A stretch of DNA of 64,000 nt from Massilia terrae (lineage in GTDB: Bacteria > Pseudomonadota > Gammaproteobacteria > Burkholderiales > Burkholderiaceae_D): positions 420,040 to 484,039 of the forward strand of contig NZ_JANUGU010000004.1 in NCBI RefSeq assembly GCF_024753145.1, in the 5' to 3' direction. This document shows, piece by piece, positions 10,855 to 18,951 of this stretch; within the stretch, counting starts at the first letter, position 1, and every line of letters begins with the position of its first letter. The notes beneath the pieces are model-generated. The model ran no database searches. It saw only the letters and a list, made by a program, of their open reading frames with translations, and was not told the origin of the DNA. The translations under genes and the position numbers were made by a program.

Positions 10855-12056
10855 GCGCTGCGAAGCTCCGGCGACGGTCCGCCGCTCCCCGGCCTTCCCG
10901 GCGGTCGCAAGGCCGGCTGGGCGGTGACCACGCCCGGGTCGATGTGGGCGACATCATCCAGCCCGGTCAGCGCCATGCAGTCGCTCAGCTCCTGTTCCAG
11001 CAAGTGCAACGCACACAGCACGCCGTCCATCCCTTCCGCCGCCAGTCCGTACAGCCAGGCGCGGCCGGACAGGCAGGCGCGCGCGCCATAGCCCATCGCT
11101 TTCACGATGTCGCCGCCGGTGCGGATGCCGCCGTCGAAGAACACCTCGATGCGGTCGCCCACCGCTTCGACGATCTCGGGCAGCACCGAGATCGATGAGG
11201 GCGCACCATCCAGCTGGCGGCCGCCGTGGTTGGAGACGATGATCGCGTCGGCGCCGATGTCCACCGCCAGCCGCGCGTCGTCCACGTGCATGATGCCCTT
11301 GAGGATCAGCTTGCGGTCCCAGATCTTGCGCACCCACTTCACCGTATCGAGGTCGAAGGACGGATCGAACTGCGACTCGATCCATTGCGTCAGCGCGGAC
11401 AGGTTCTTGGCCTGCTTCAGCTCGCCCTGCAGGTTGCCGAAGGTGCGCCGCTTGCTGCGCGCCATGCCGACCAGCCAGCGCGGGTGCGACAGGATGTCCC
11501 AGGTGTTGTGCAGCGTCAGCCGCGGCGGCACCGACAGGCCGTTCCTGGCGTCGGCCCACCGCTTGCCCTGCACGTGCAGGTCCAGGGTCAGGATCAGGGC
11601 GCTGCAGCCGGCCTCGTGCGCGCGCCGGATCAGGCTTTCGTTGACCTTGTGCTCTTTCATCAAGTACAGCTGGAACCAGAACGGGCGGCTGGTGGCGTCG
11701 GCCACGTCCTCGATCGAGCAGATCGACATGGTGGACAGGCAGAACGGCACGCCGAAGTGTTCCGCCGCCTTGGCCGCCTCCACTTCGCCGTTGGCCCAGG
11801 TCAGGCCGGCCAGGCCGGTGGGGCCGATCGCGAGCGGGATGGTGGCCGGTTCGCCGACCATCTTCACGCTCATCTGGCGATGCGAGACGTCGCGCATGTC
11901 GTGCTGGCGCAGGGCCAGCGCGCACAGGTCGTCCTGGTTGCGCTGCAGGGTGAGCTCCATGCCCGCGCCGCCGTGCACGTAGTCGAAGATCACGGCCGGC
12001 AGGCGTTTGCGGGCGCGCGCCTCAAGGTCGAATACGCTGGAGATCGGGGTGCTCAT
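10845..12056 (-). CDS. FMN-dependent alpha-hydroxy-acid dehydrogenase/oxidase
   Basis: The 403-residue protein belongs to the glycolate oxidase, lactate dehydrogenase (LldD) and mandelate dehydrogenase family, which oxidises L-2-hydroxy acids to 2-oxo acids. The active-site residues of the family are present: Y26 in FDYVHGG, Y131 in FQLYL, K253 in LILKGI, and H277 and R280 in VSNHGGRQLDG. The phosphate-binding part FFDGGIRTGGDIVKAMGYGA is intact. The last 25 residues are a proline-rich tail outside the fold. It is the last gene of the seven-gene cluster; its start lies ten bases after the GMC gene. The substrate is not evident. A ThDP enzyme in the same cluster could act on the 2-oxo acid product, as in the mandelate pathway. 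Confidence 0.92.
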   Translation of the reverse strand: MSTPISSVFDLEARARKRLPAVIFDYVHGGAGMELTLQRNQDDLCALALRQHDMRDVSHRQMSVKMVGEPATIPLAIGPTGLAGLTWANGEVEAAKAAEHFGVPFCLSTMSICSIEDVADATSRPFWFQLYLMKEHKVNESLIRRAHEAGCSALILTLDLHVQGKRWADARNGLSVPPRLTLHNTWDILSHPRWLVGMARSKRRTFGNLQGELKQAKNLSALTQWIESQFDPSFDLDTVKWVRKIWDRKLILKGIMHVDDARLAVDIGADAIIVSNHGGRQLDGAPSSISVLPEIVEAVGDRIEVFFDGGIRTGGDIVKAMGYGARACLSGRAWLYGLAAEGMDGVLCALHLLEQELSDCMALTGLDDVAHIDPGVVTAQPALRPPGRPGSGGPSPELRSAYR

Positions 12057-12066
12057 GGTTCCTCCT

Positions 12067-13704
12067 CTACAATTCGCCGCGCGCCGCCAGCGCGCGGATG
12101 CGGTCGCCCATGCGGCAGGCCAGCGCCTGGATCGTCAACGAGGGATTGACCCCGCCGCAGGTCGGGAACAGCGAGCCGTCACAGATCCACAGGTTGGGGA
12201 TGTCCCAGCTGCGGCCGTCGGCGTTGACCACGCTGTCCTCCGGTTCGCTGCCCATGCGGCAAGTGCCCATCAGGTGGCTGGTGTCGGTGCTGGTCCACAG
12301 GTCGTAGCCGCCGGCCGCCTCCAGCACCGCGCTCATCGACTGCACCGCATGGCGCTGCAGCCGCCGGTCGTTGTCGGAATACGAAAAGATCACGCGCGGG
12401 ATCGGCAGGCCGTACTGGTCCACTTCATCGGGCACGACCTCGACCCGGTTCTGTTCGCGCGGCTCGGTCTCCGCCACCGCGACGAAGCCGGCCATGTGGT
12501 TGTACTTGAGCATTTCCTCGCGCAGGCGGGCGCCCCACAGGTGACGCTCGGTGGCCTGGATCTGGGCCCACGCGCGCGGCAATGGCCCCTGGCTCATGAA
12601 GGCGTAGCCGCCGTAGCAGTCCTTGCCGTCGTCGTTGTAGTTCCAGTGCTCGGTGACGGCCATATTGGGCGGCGCCTTGTACCAGCGGATCTCCTCGTCG
12701 TAGGTCGCCCACACGCCCGGCCCGGCGTGCGTGGTCAGGTGGGTGCCGACCAGGCCCGAGCTGTTGGCCAGCCCTTGCGAGAAACGCGGACAGGCAGAGT
12801 TGAGCAGCAGGCGCGGGGTCTCGATCGCGTAGCCGGAGACCACCACGTTGCGGGCGGGCTGGAAGCGCCAGCGGCCTTCGCGCATATAGTGGATGCCGGT
12901 GCAGCGCCCTTCCCCGTCGATGTCGATGTTGCCGGCCATGGCGAGGTCGCGCACTTCGGCGCCGGCGGCCAGCGCGCGCGGGATCCAGGTGACCAGGGCG
13001 CTTTGCTTGGCGTTGGTCGAACAGCCGAAATTGCAGAAGCCTCGGTAGACGCAGGGCGGCGACTTGCCGCCGGGTGCGGACAAGGTGGCCAGCGGGGTCG
13101 CGGCCCAGCCGATGCCGAGCCGTTCGGCGCCGCGCGCCAGCACCAGCGCGGCGGCATTCAGTTCGTGCTCGCGGTAGGGATAGCGCTCGCGCGCTGGTCC
13201 CCAGGGATAGCGCACCGGGCCGGCTACGCGCAGGGCCAGCTCGGCTTCGCGATAGTAAGGCGCGAGTTCGTCGTAGGTGATCGGCCAGTCGATGCCGTAG
13301 CCGAGCAGGTCCTCGGATTGGAACCACTCGGGCCGCATGCGCAGCGAGATCATGCTGAAGTGGACGGTGGAGCCGCCGACGCCGCGGCCGCAGTTATTGC
13401 CGCCCAGTGCGATGGGGTCGTCGCCGCCGGTGATGCGTTCATCGGTCCAGTAGAGCTTTTGCATTTCCAGTTCATCGGACGCGAAGTCGTCGAGCGGGCG
13501 CCAGAATGGGCCGGCCTCCAGCACCACCACCGAGAAACCATGCTCGGCCAGTTTGCAGGCCAGCGTGGCGCCGCCGGCGCCGGCGCCGACAATCGCGAAG
13601 TCGACCGGCTCGTTCAGCGAAAACTCGCGCATCGGCACCCAGCCGCCGGGCGTGAACACGTCGGGGGCACGGCCGTCGGCGGCACGGATCACCTCTTCGT
13701 CCAC
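12067..13704 (-). CDS. GMC-family dehydrogenase, FAD-dependent, with putative [3Fe-4S] cysteine motif
   Basis: This protein of about 545 residues is a flavoprotein of the glucose-methanol-choline family, closest in layout to the catalytic subunits of gluconate 2-dehydrogenase and FAD glucose dehydrogenase. The FAD-binding GAGAGG is at residues 40-45. The catalytic region shows SHLMGTCRMGSEP and GGVNPSLTIQALA. Cysteines 218, 224 and 228 form C-x5-C-x3-C (CVYRGFCNFGC), the spacing reported for the [3Fe-4S] site of FAD glucose dehydrogenase. No signal peptide is visible. Two GTG starts compete. The one at 13704 has AGGAGG upstream. The one at 13692 forms a GTGA overlap with the subunit 3 stop. 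A longer open frame upstream is the shadow of that gene. Confidence 0.9.
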   Translation of the reverse strand: MDEEVIRAADGRAPDVFTPGGWVPMREFSLNEPVDFAIVGAGAGGATLACKLAEHGFSVVVLEAGPFWRPLDDFASDELEMQKLYWTDERITGGDDPIALGGNNCGRGVGGSTVHFSMISLRMRPEWFQSEDLLGYGIDWPITYDELAPYYREAELALRVAGPVRYPWGPARERYPYREHELNAAALVLARGAERLGIGWAATPLATLSAPGGKSPPCVYRGFCNFGCSTNAKQSALVTWIPRALAAGAEVRDLAMAGNIDIDGEGRCTGIHYMREGRWRFQPARNVVVSGYAIETPRLLLNSACPRFSQGLANSSGLVGTHLTTHAGPGVWATYDEEIRWYKAPPNMAVTEHWNYNDDGKDCYGGYAFMSQGPLPRAWAQIQATERHLWGARLREEMLKYNHMAGFVAVAETEPREQNRVEVVPDEVDQYGLPIPRVIFSYSDNDRRLQRHAVQSMSAVLEAAGGYDLWTSTDTSHLMGTCRMGSEPEDSVVNADGRSWDIPNLWICDGSLFPTCGGVNPSLTIQALACRMGDRIRALAARGEL

Positions 13705-14297
13705 TTGGCCTCCTTGCCTTCCCAGGCGTCGCGCTGGTTGAAGTTGAGCCGCACATAGCCGCGCGGGCTGGCGGGACCGCCGAAGCCGATTTCGCTCCAG
13801 GCGTCGGGATGCGAGTAGTAATAGCCTGCGATGGTTTTCACCAGCACGGTCACGAAGAACCAGTCGGGCTTCAGGTCCTTCCAGATGTCGGCGTTGGCGC
13901 GGTCCTGTTCGAGGTCGGCCAGTAGCGCATCGGCTTCTGGCGGCTCCACCTCGGCGAAGCCGGTGTCGTGGCGGTAGCGCGCTTCGGCATCGATGGCGGC
14001 GAGGCCGCGCTGCCAGGCCCGGCGCTGGTCCGGCATGTGGGCGTAGCGGAAGCCTTCCTGCACATTGTCGTGGAGCTGGGCGTCGATCCAGGGTGTGATC
14101 GGGATCGGTTCGGCGCGGTCGGGCTGGGGCAGCACGCGGGCGCACAGGGCGTCGAGCACCTGCCATTCACGCTCGGTGAAGAAGCGGCGCGGCGGAACGT
14201 TGGACAGGCGTTCGCGGAGCACACGCCTTGTCTTGTCGTCGAACGAAGGACTATTCCATTTGTCGAGGACGTTGTAGTTCGGGTAGGCTGGCTCCAT
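13689..14297 (-). CDS. Gluconate 2-dehydrogenase subunit 3-like protein
   Basis: The 202-residue protein begins MEPAYPNYNVLDKWNSPSFD and has the family phrase FFTEREWQVLDALCARVLPQ, followed by DWFFVTVLVKTIAGYYYSHP and a C-terminal RGYVRLNF. Subunit 3 proteins act as chaperone-like small subunits of periplasmic GMC dehydrogenases and usually carry a Tat signal. None is seen here, so the complex may stay on the cytoplasmic side, or the partner assembles in another way. The GAGGAGG ribosome binding site sits directly before the ATG at 14297. Its stop overlaps the start of the GMC gene, which points to coupled translation and a fixed partner ratio. Confidence 0.88.
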   Translation of the reverse strand: MEPAYPNYNVLDKWNSPSFDDKTRRVLRERLSNVPPRRFFTEREWQVLDALCARVLPQPDRAEPIPITPWIDAQLHDNVQEGFRYAHMPDQRRAWQRGLAAIDAEARYRHDTGFAEVEPPEADALLADLEQDRANADIWKDLKPDWFFVTVLVKTIAGYYYSHPDAWSEIGFGGPASPRGYVRLNFNQRDAWEGKEAKWTKR

Positions 14298-14308
14298 CGC
14301 CCTCCTCC

Positions 14309-15391
14309 TCAGCGTGCGGCGAGGGCGGCGCGGCCGGCCAGCGCGAGTGCGAGGAAGCTGGGCGGTGCGGGCAAGGGCGGACCGCTCAGCACATTCTGGC
14401 GCCAGTTGGACCAGCCGCCCATCTGCTTCGCGATGCCGTTGGCGTGGAAGGCGACGCCAATCACGCCGAGCAGCGCGGTCAGGCCGAGCCAGGCGCGGGC
14501 GAGGCGGTCGCGGGCGCCGGTGGCGGCGCGCAACAGGAAGATGGCGCCGATGGGCGGCACGGTGACGGGCAGCCACATGGCCGGGCGGTGATAGGCGCCG
14601 CGGAAATGCAGCAACGCCGCTTCGGCGGCGCTGCCGGCCATGCCGATGCCTGCCACGGCGCAGATGGCGCGGCGGCCCGGCGCGCTGCCCGGGTGCAGCT
14701 GAAGGCGCTGCGCGGCGAGGCCGAGGATGCCGGCCAGGCCGAGCGCCGCGGGCGCGCCGAGCGGGGCCGCGTAGAACAGGTTCTGCCAGCAGAAGCCGCC
14801 GGGACGGCGCGCGACGTTGTAGATATGGAAGGCGCTGCCGGCGGCGCCGATGGCGAGCGCGGTGCTGTAGATCGCGGTGCCGGGGGTGGAGCGTGCGGCG
14901 GCGAGCGCGGTCGCGAAGGAGCTTGCGAGCGGGGCGAACATGCCGGGGTTTTCGAAGCTGCCGCGCGTGTGTTCGACGGCGCTGTCGAGGAGGACGGACA
15001 AGGCTAGCAGCGCAGCCGCTTGGTAAAGGCCACCAGCATCAACACGTCGTCCCGGCGCAGGCCGGGACCCACGCTGAGCGCACTGCTTCGCGGCCTCAAC
15101 GTTCGGACCACTACCCCATGCACGTCGTCCCCGCGCAGGCGGGGACCCATGGAACGTTTGAGCAGGTGGGCCTTCGGCGCCAGGCAGTGTGCTTGCGTAC
15201 TCAGCATGGGTCCCGGCCTCCGCCGGGACGACGGTTTTCAGGTTAGGTGAAATACTTTGCGGCGCAGCGACGACTGCTCGACGCGAGAACAGCAAGGCAA
15301 GCACGGCCCCGCCAAGGCACACCGCGCCAAGCGCAACGGCCGTGGGCGAGCTTGCGCTGGGCGCACGCCTGATGGCCGCCTCATCCCTCAT
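14309..15391 (-). CDS. Polytopic membrane protein with REP-derived insert
   Basis: I do not recognise the family. The 360-residue product has one hydrophobic segment at residues 18-35, and after a gap five or six more between residue 120 and the end, so it is an inner-membrane protein with about six or seven helices. Residues 51 to about 116 are encoded by two REP-like repeat units and give a proline-, arginine- and glycine-rich sequence (TVVPAEAGTHAEY, GSPPARGRR, SRPAPGRR) that interrupts the hydrophobic pattern without breaking the frame. The start ATG overlaps the last 11 bases of the ThDP enzyme gene and the stop lies 11 bases before subunit 3, so it is part of the operon. It could be the membrane anchor of the dehydrogenase. 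Confidence 0.72.
   Translation of the reverse strand: MRDEAAIRRAPSASSPTAVALGAVCLGGAVLALLFSRRAVVAAPQSISPNLKTVVPAEAGTHAEYASTLPGAEGPPAQTFHGSPPARGRRAWGSGPNVEAAKQCAQRGSRPAPGRRVDAGGLYQAAALLALSVLLDSAVEHTRGSFENPGMFAPLASSFATALAAARSTPGTAIYSTALAIGAAGSAFHIYNVARRPGGFCWQNLFYAAPLGAPAALGLAGILGLAAQRLQLHPGSAPGRRAICAVAGIGMAGSAAEAALLHFRGAYHRPAMWLPVTVPPIGAIFLLRAATGARDRLARAWLGLTALLGVIGVAFHANGIAKQMGGWSNWRQNVLSGPPLPAPPSFLALALAGRAALAAR
15043..15237. repeat. REP-like repeat cluster inside a reading frame
   Basis: Two full units and one diverged unit of the dispersed palindrome are present: GTCGTCCCGGCGCAGGCCGG, then GTCGTCCCCGCGCAGGCGGG, then in opposite orientation GGGTCCCGGCCTCCGCCGGG. The cluster of about 195 bases (65 codons) lies inside the membrane-protein gene at 14309-15391 and keeps it open. 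Confidence 0.85.
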
Positions 15392-17180
15392 GCTTGTCCC
15401 CGGGCAGGATGCCGCTCAGGACTTGCCGCACCATCCCGCCCAGCATGCCCGACTCGTTTGGATCCCCCTTAAACGTGGCCGACGCGAACTTGCGCGCGTT
15501 CTCGAAGGTGATGTGCGACGGCAGTGGCGGCACTTCCGGGTCGGTCTTGAACTCGATCACCACCGGGCAGTTGGCCGCCAGCGCCTCCTTCCACGCCCCT
15601 TCCACCTTGTCCGGATCATTGCAGAAGATGCCCTTCAGCCCGATCAGCTCGGCAAAGCGGTGATAGGGCACGTCCGGAATCCGCTGGGTCGCCTCGAACT
15701 TCGGATCACCCTGCATCACGCGCTGTTCCCACGTCACCTGGTTCAGGTCCTCGTTATTGAACACGCAGATCACGCAGGTCGGGTTGGCCCAGGTCTTCCA
15801 GTACTTCACGATCGTGATCAGCTCGGCCATGTTATTCATCTGCATGGCGCCGTCGCCCACCATCGCGATCACCGGCCGCGACGGGTGCGCGAACTTGGCC
15901 GCGATCGCGTACGGCACCGCCGCCCCCATCGAGGCCAGGCTGCCGGACAGCGAACACTCCATGCCCGGCCGGATCTTCAGGTCGCGCGCGTACCAGTTGG
16001 CGCAGGAACCGGAATCGCTCGTGATGATCACGTCCTTCGGCAGCTGCGGCGACAGCTCGTAGGCCACGCGCTGCGGATTGATCGGGTCGGCCTTCGCCAG
16101 CGCCCGCTCCTCCAGCGTCTTCCACCACTCGCGCACGTGCTTTTCGATGCGTTCGCGCCACGGCCCGCCGGCCGGCCTGTCCTTCAGCAGCGGCAGCAGC
16201 GCGCGCAGGGTGGCGCCGGCGTCGCCGTGCAGGTTCACTTCGCAGGGGAAGCGGATGCTGAGCATGGCCGGGTCGATGTCGATCTGCACCCCGCGCACCT
16301 TACCCTGCTTCGGCAGGAACTCGCTGTAGGGGAAGCCGGTGCCGACCATCAGCAGGGTGTCGCATTGCATCATCATGTCGTAGCTGGGCTCGGTGCCGAG
16401 GTAGCCGATCGCGCCGGTCACCCAGGGCAAATCGTCCGACAGCACGGACTTGCCGAGCAGCGCCTTGGCCACGCCCGCGTTCAGCTTGCGCGCGATGGTC
16501 TCCACTTCGTCGGAAGATCCGATGGCGCCGGCGCCGACCAGCATCGCGACCTTGCTGCCGGCATTGAGCACGTCGGCGGCGCGGCGCAGGTCGGCGTCGT
16601 GCGGCAGCACGGTCGGGCGCACATAGCCCATGCCGGACTGCACCGAGCCGTGGTGGCGCGGCGGGTCCTCGTAGGGCATGTCCTGCAGGTCGCCCGGCAG
16701 CACCAGCACCGACACGCCGCGCCGCGCCATCGCGATGCGCAGGCAGGAGTCGACCAGGTGCCGCACTTGCGACGGCGCCTCGGCTTCCTGCACGTATTCG
16801 GCGACGTCCGAGAACACGCGGTCGAGGTTGAGTTCCTGCTGGTAGTGCGCGCCGCGCGCCGTGCGCGGGGCCTGGCCGGTGATCGCCAGCACCGGCATGT
16901 GGTCGAGCTTGGCGTCGTACAGCCCGGTGAGCAGGTGGGTGGCGCCGGGGCCGCCGGTGGACAGACACACGCCCAGCTCGCCGGTAAACTTGGCGTAGGC
17001 GCAGGCCATGAAGGCCGCCATTTCCTCGTGGCGCACTTGCACGAAGGTGATCTTGTCCTTGCCGAACCGCTGCAGCGCCCCGAGCACGCCATTGATGCCG
17101 TCGCCGGGGTAGCCGAAGATGCGGCGCACGCCCCAGTCATATAAACGCTCGACGATGAAGTCTCCGACTGTCTTGGCCAT
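15381..17180 (-). CDS. Thiamine diphosphate-dependent enzyme (pyruvate oxidase/decarboxylase-like)
   Basis: The 599-residue protein has the three-domain layout of the pyruvate oxidase / acetolactate synthase family. The ThDP activating glutamate is E53 in VRHEEMAAFMA, and GYPGDGINGVLG lines the active site. The ThDP-magnesium motif is GDGAMQMNNMAELITIVKYW, with the closing N in FNNEDL. The central domain (about 190-330) could bind FAD but cannot be judged from sequence alone. It resembles the YdaP/PoxB group annotated as ThDP-requiring protein more than acetolactate synthase. A good ribosome binding site (AAAGGAA) precedes the ATG. Position in the cluster suggests it decarboxylates a 2-oxo acid made by the neighbouring hydroxyacid dehydrogenase. 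That link is inference. Confidence 0.9.
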   Translation of the reverse strand: MAKTVGDFIVERLYDWGVRRIFGYPGDGINGVLGALQRFGKDKITFVQVRHEEMAAFMACAYAKFTGELGVCLSTGGPGATHLLTGLYDAKLDHMPVLAITGQAPRTARGAHYQQELNLDRVFSDVAEYVQEAEAPSQVRHLVDSCLRIAMARRGVSVLVLPGDLQDMPYEDPPRHHGSVQSGMGYVRPTVLPHDADLRRAADVLNAGSKVAMLVGAGAIGSSDEVETIARKLNAGVAKALLGKSVLSDDLPWVTGAIGYLGTEPSYDMMMQCDTLLMVGTGFPYSEFLPKQGKVRGVQIDIDPAMLSIRFPCEVNLHGDAGATLRALLPLLKDRPAGGPWRERIEKHVREWWKTLEERALAKADPINPQRVAYELSPQLPKDVIITSDSGSCANWYARDLKIRPGMECSLSGSLASMGAAVPYAIAAKFAHPSRPVIAMVGDGAMQMNNMAELITIVKYWKTWANPTCVICVFNNEDLNQVTWEQRVMQGDPKFEATQRIPDVPYHRFAELIGLKGIFCNDPDKVEGAWKEALAANCPVVIEFKTDPEVPPLPSHITFENARKFASATFKGDPNESGMLGGMVRQVLSGILPGDKHEG

Positions 17181-17199
17181 GATGAGGATTCCTTTCCGT

Positions 17200-18414
17200 T
17201 CAGGGACGAATGCACCATTCGTCCGGTGATTGTTGAAATGGGGAGAGCAGTTCGCAGCCAGCGGCCGTCACGGCGACCATATTGCAGTCGCGCGCGCCAC
17301 CCCAGCCGTCGAGGTAGACGCCGGGCTCGATGTTGAACACCATGCCTTCCTCCAGCACTTCGTGCGAGGCGGGATGGATGCGCGGCGGCTCGTTGTGGTC
17401 GATGGCCGCGAAGCCGACTCCGTGCCCGAGCGCATGCTTGAAGGCGGCGCCGTAGCCGGCCTGCTCCAGCACGCCACGGGCGGCGCCGTCCACTTCGCGC
17501 GCTGGCACACCGGGCCTGATTTCGGCCAGCGCCGCGTCGCGCGCCCGCGCCAGGCTGTCGAAAATGCGGCGCAGCGGCTCACCGGGTTCGCCGATGACAT
17601 AGGTGCGCGTGAGGTCGGTCCAGTAGCCGTCCGCATAGGAGTTGCAATGCACCAGCACAGGCACGCCTTCCGCCAACGGTGTCGCGTGCGACTGCTGGAA
17701 GGCGGCCCAGGCGCCGGCGGCGTTCGCGCCGGACATACAGTAGAAAAAACTGTCGGCCCTGCTCACGGATGGCTGGCGCGTGGCGCGCTCGGTGTAGGCG
17801 CGGCGGAAACCGGTCACGGTGTCGGATTCCGGCACGCCGGCACGCAGCTCGGCGGCGCCGCGCCGGTAGGCTTCGGCCGCGATGCCGCAGGAGGCGCGGA
17901 TGCCATCGAGCTCCAGCGGCGTGGGCCGCATGCGCTGGGCGGCCAGCAAGTCATCGGCGGCGGCCAGCGTCGCGTGCGAAAAGGTTTGCGCCAGCCGCGC
18001 GCGCAAGGCGTTGCCGAACACGTACAGCGAGGGATAGCCGGCCGGCAGGTGGGCCGGGCCCATTTCGATGCCGATCTTCTGCAGGGAGCCGGCGCGCGGC
18101 CTCAGGATCGCCTCGACCGTGCCGAACAACGCGGCGGGCACCGTTTCCAGCTTGTCGAGCGAGCCGAGCTGGTAGGTCTCGATGCGGTCGGCCCAGCCGC
18201 GGCCGGCCAGCTCGCGCGCGTCCTCCGGCACCACCAGCGCCACGCGCGGCTCGTCGGTGACGACCGCGATCGCGTTGCCGGTGACCGGCCAGAATCCGCT
18301 GACCAGCAGGACGTTGAGATTGCGCGTGCAGACCAGCGCCGACATGCCCTGCTCGCGCATCGCCGAGCTCAGCCTTTCCAGTCGTTCCGCGGGTCCGGGT
18401 TGCGTTGCAGTCAT
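17200..18414 (-). CDS. Creatinase-like M24 family protein with altered metal site
   Basis: The 404-residue protein has the two-domain creatinase/prolidase layout: an N-terminal domain (about 1-160) and a C-terminal pita-bread domain. Motifs of the latter are GYWTDLTRTY, the histidine in KHALGHGVGF and the glutamate in FNIEPGVY. Two of the five metal ligands of true aminopeptidases are replaced. The first aspartate of the pair is a histidine (VLVHCNSYADGYW) and the glutamate of the last motif is missing (GGARDCNMVAVT). Creatinase is a metal-free member of this fold, so a C-N hydrolase role is more likely than peptidase activity. It lies 19 bases upstream of the ThDP gene in the same operon. 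Confidence 0.85.
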   Translation of the reverse strand: MTATQPGPAERLERLSSAMREQGMSALVCTRNLNVLLVSGFWPVTGNAIAVVTDEPRVALVVPEDARELAGRGWADRIETYQLGSLDKLETVPAALFGTVEAILRPRAGSLQKIGIEMGPAHLPAGYPSLYVFGNALRARLAQTFSHATLAAADDLLAAQRMRPTPLELDGIRASCGIAAEAYRRGAAELRAGVPESDTVTGFRRAYTERATRQPSVSRADSFFYCMSGANAAGAWAAFQQSHATPLAEGVPVLVHCNSYADGYWTDLTRTYVIGEPGEPLRRIFDSLARARDAALAEIRPGVPAREVDGAARGVLEQAGYGAAFKHALGHGVGFAAIDHNEPPRIHPASHEVLEEGMVFNIEPGVYLDGWGGARDCNMVAVTAAGCELLSPFQQSPDEWCIRP

Positions 18415-18492
18415 CGTCTGGTGTCCACAGGCCGAAAGAACATTTGAACAAAATGGTAGTCCTGTTTTCCGGGCCGCGGCGTACGCTTCCGG

Positions 18493-18825
18493 TCAGAACC
18501 AGCGGCGCCTGGGCCGCAAGCTCAGCGCCAGCATCGGCGCGTCGCGGTACAGCTGCGCATGGCAGCTCAGGCAGATGTCGGTCGACGGCAAGCCCGCGAA
18601 GCGCGATTTTTCAACGGAGGTGTGGCAATAGCGGCAGTCGATGCCGTCGTCGCTCACGTGGTGCTGGTGGCTGAAAGGAATCGGCTGTTCCACCACGGTG
18701 CCGCCCGCCGACGGCGAGCTCATGCGCCAACGCGCCAGGAAAACCGCGCCCAGCAATGCAAAGAGGCAGGCGATGAAGCCGAGCTTGAGCGCAAGAACGG
18801 TAGCAGGGTGAAACGCCTGGGCCAT
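18493..18825 (-). CDS. Small membrane-anchored diheme cytochrome c (cytochrome c3/ActA-like)
   Basis: The 110-residue protein has one N-terminal membrane helix (about residues 9-32) followed by a periplasmic segment with two heme c motifs, CRYCH and CLSCH. The phrase FSHQHHVSDDGIDCRYCHTS resembles the start of ActA, the multiheme subunit of alternative complex III, and supplies extra histidines as axial ligands. ActA proteins are longer and carry more hemes. Here the sequence ends shortly after the second motif in a basic tail (LSLRPRRRWF), so it may be a shortened relative. It is the first gene of the dehydrogenase cluster, 78 bases before the creatinase-like gene, and is a natural electron acceptor for the flavoproteins. 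Confidence 0.82.
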   Translation of the reverse strand: MAQAFHPATVLALKLGFIACLFALLGAVFLARWRMSSPSAGGTVVEQPIPFSHQHHVSDDGIDCRYCHTSVEKSRFAGLPSTDICLSCHAQLYRDAPMLALSLRPRRRWF

Positions 18826-18893
18826 GGTTGACGGTCGGAAGTTCGAACGAAAACAGATAGCCGCAGGGGTCTAATATTTCAGTATTTCATCCC

Positions 18894-18924
18894 TTGACCT
18901 TGCCCCTGTCGGAAGGACTACACT
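18894..18924 (+). promoter_or_regulatory. Candidate promoter of the ferredoxin gene
   Basis: TTGACC (18894-18899) and TACACT (18919-18924) are separated by 19 bases, slightly long for sigma-70. TTGACC recurs as its reverse complement GGTCAA at 18925-18930, giving an inverted repeat around the promoter. The cytochrome operon starts in the opposite direction from the same 126-base gap. Confidence 0.4.
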
Positions 18925-18951
18925 GGTCAAAATATCACAGCGTGATTGATG

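Noticed and set aside
12067..14166. A 699-residue extended version of the GMC dehydrogenase
   Set aside because: The first 150 residues are arginine- and alanine-rich and overlap the well-supported subunit 3 gene. The family similarity starts near residue 155 of the long frame, next to a good ribosome binding site.
15043..15237. Possible CRISPR-like repeats
   Set aside because: The units are palindromic, in both orientations, of unequal spacing, few in number, and match other dispersed copies. No cas genes are present.
15381..17180. Acetolactate synthase as the function of the ThDP enzyme
   Set aside because: The sequence fits the pyruvate oxidase/YdaP-like group better, there is no small regulatory subunit gene and no branched-chain pathway context.
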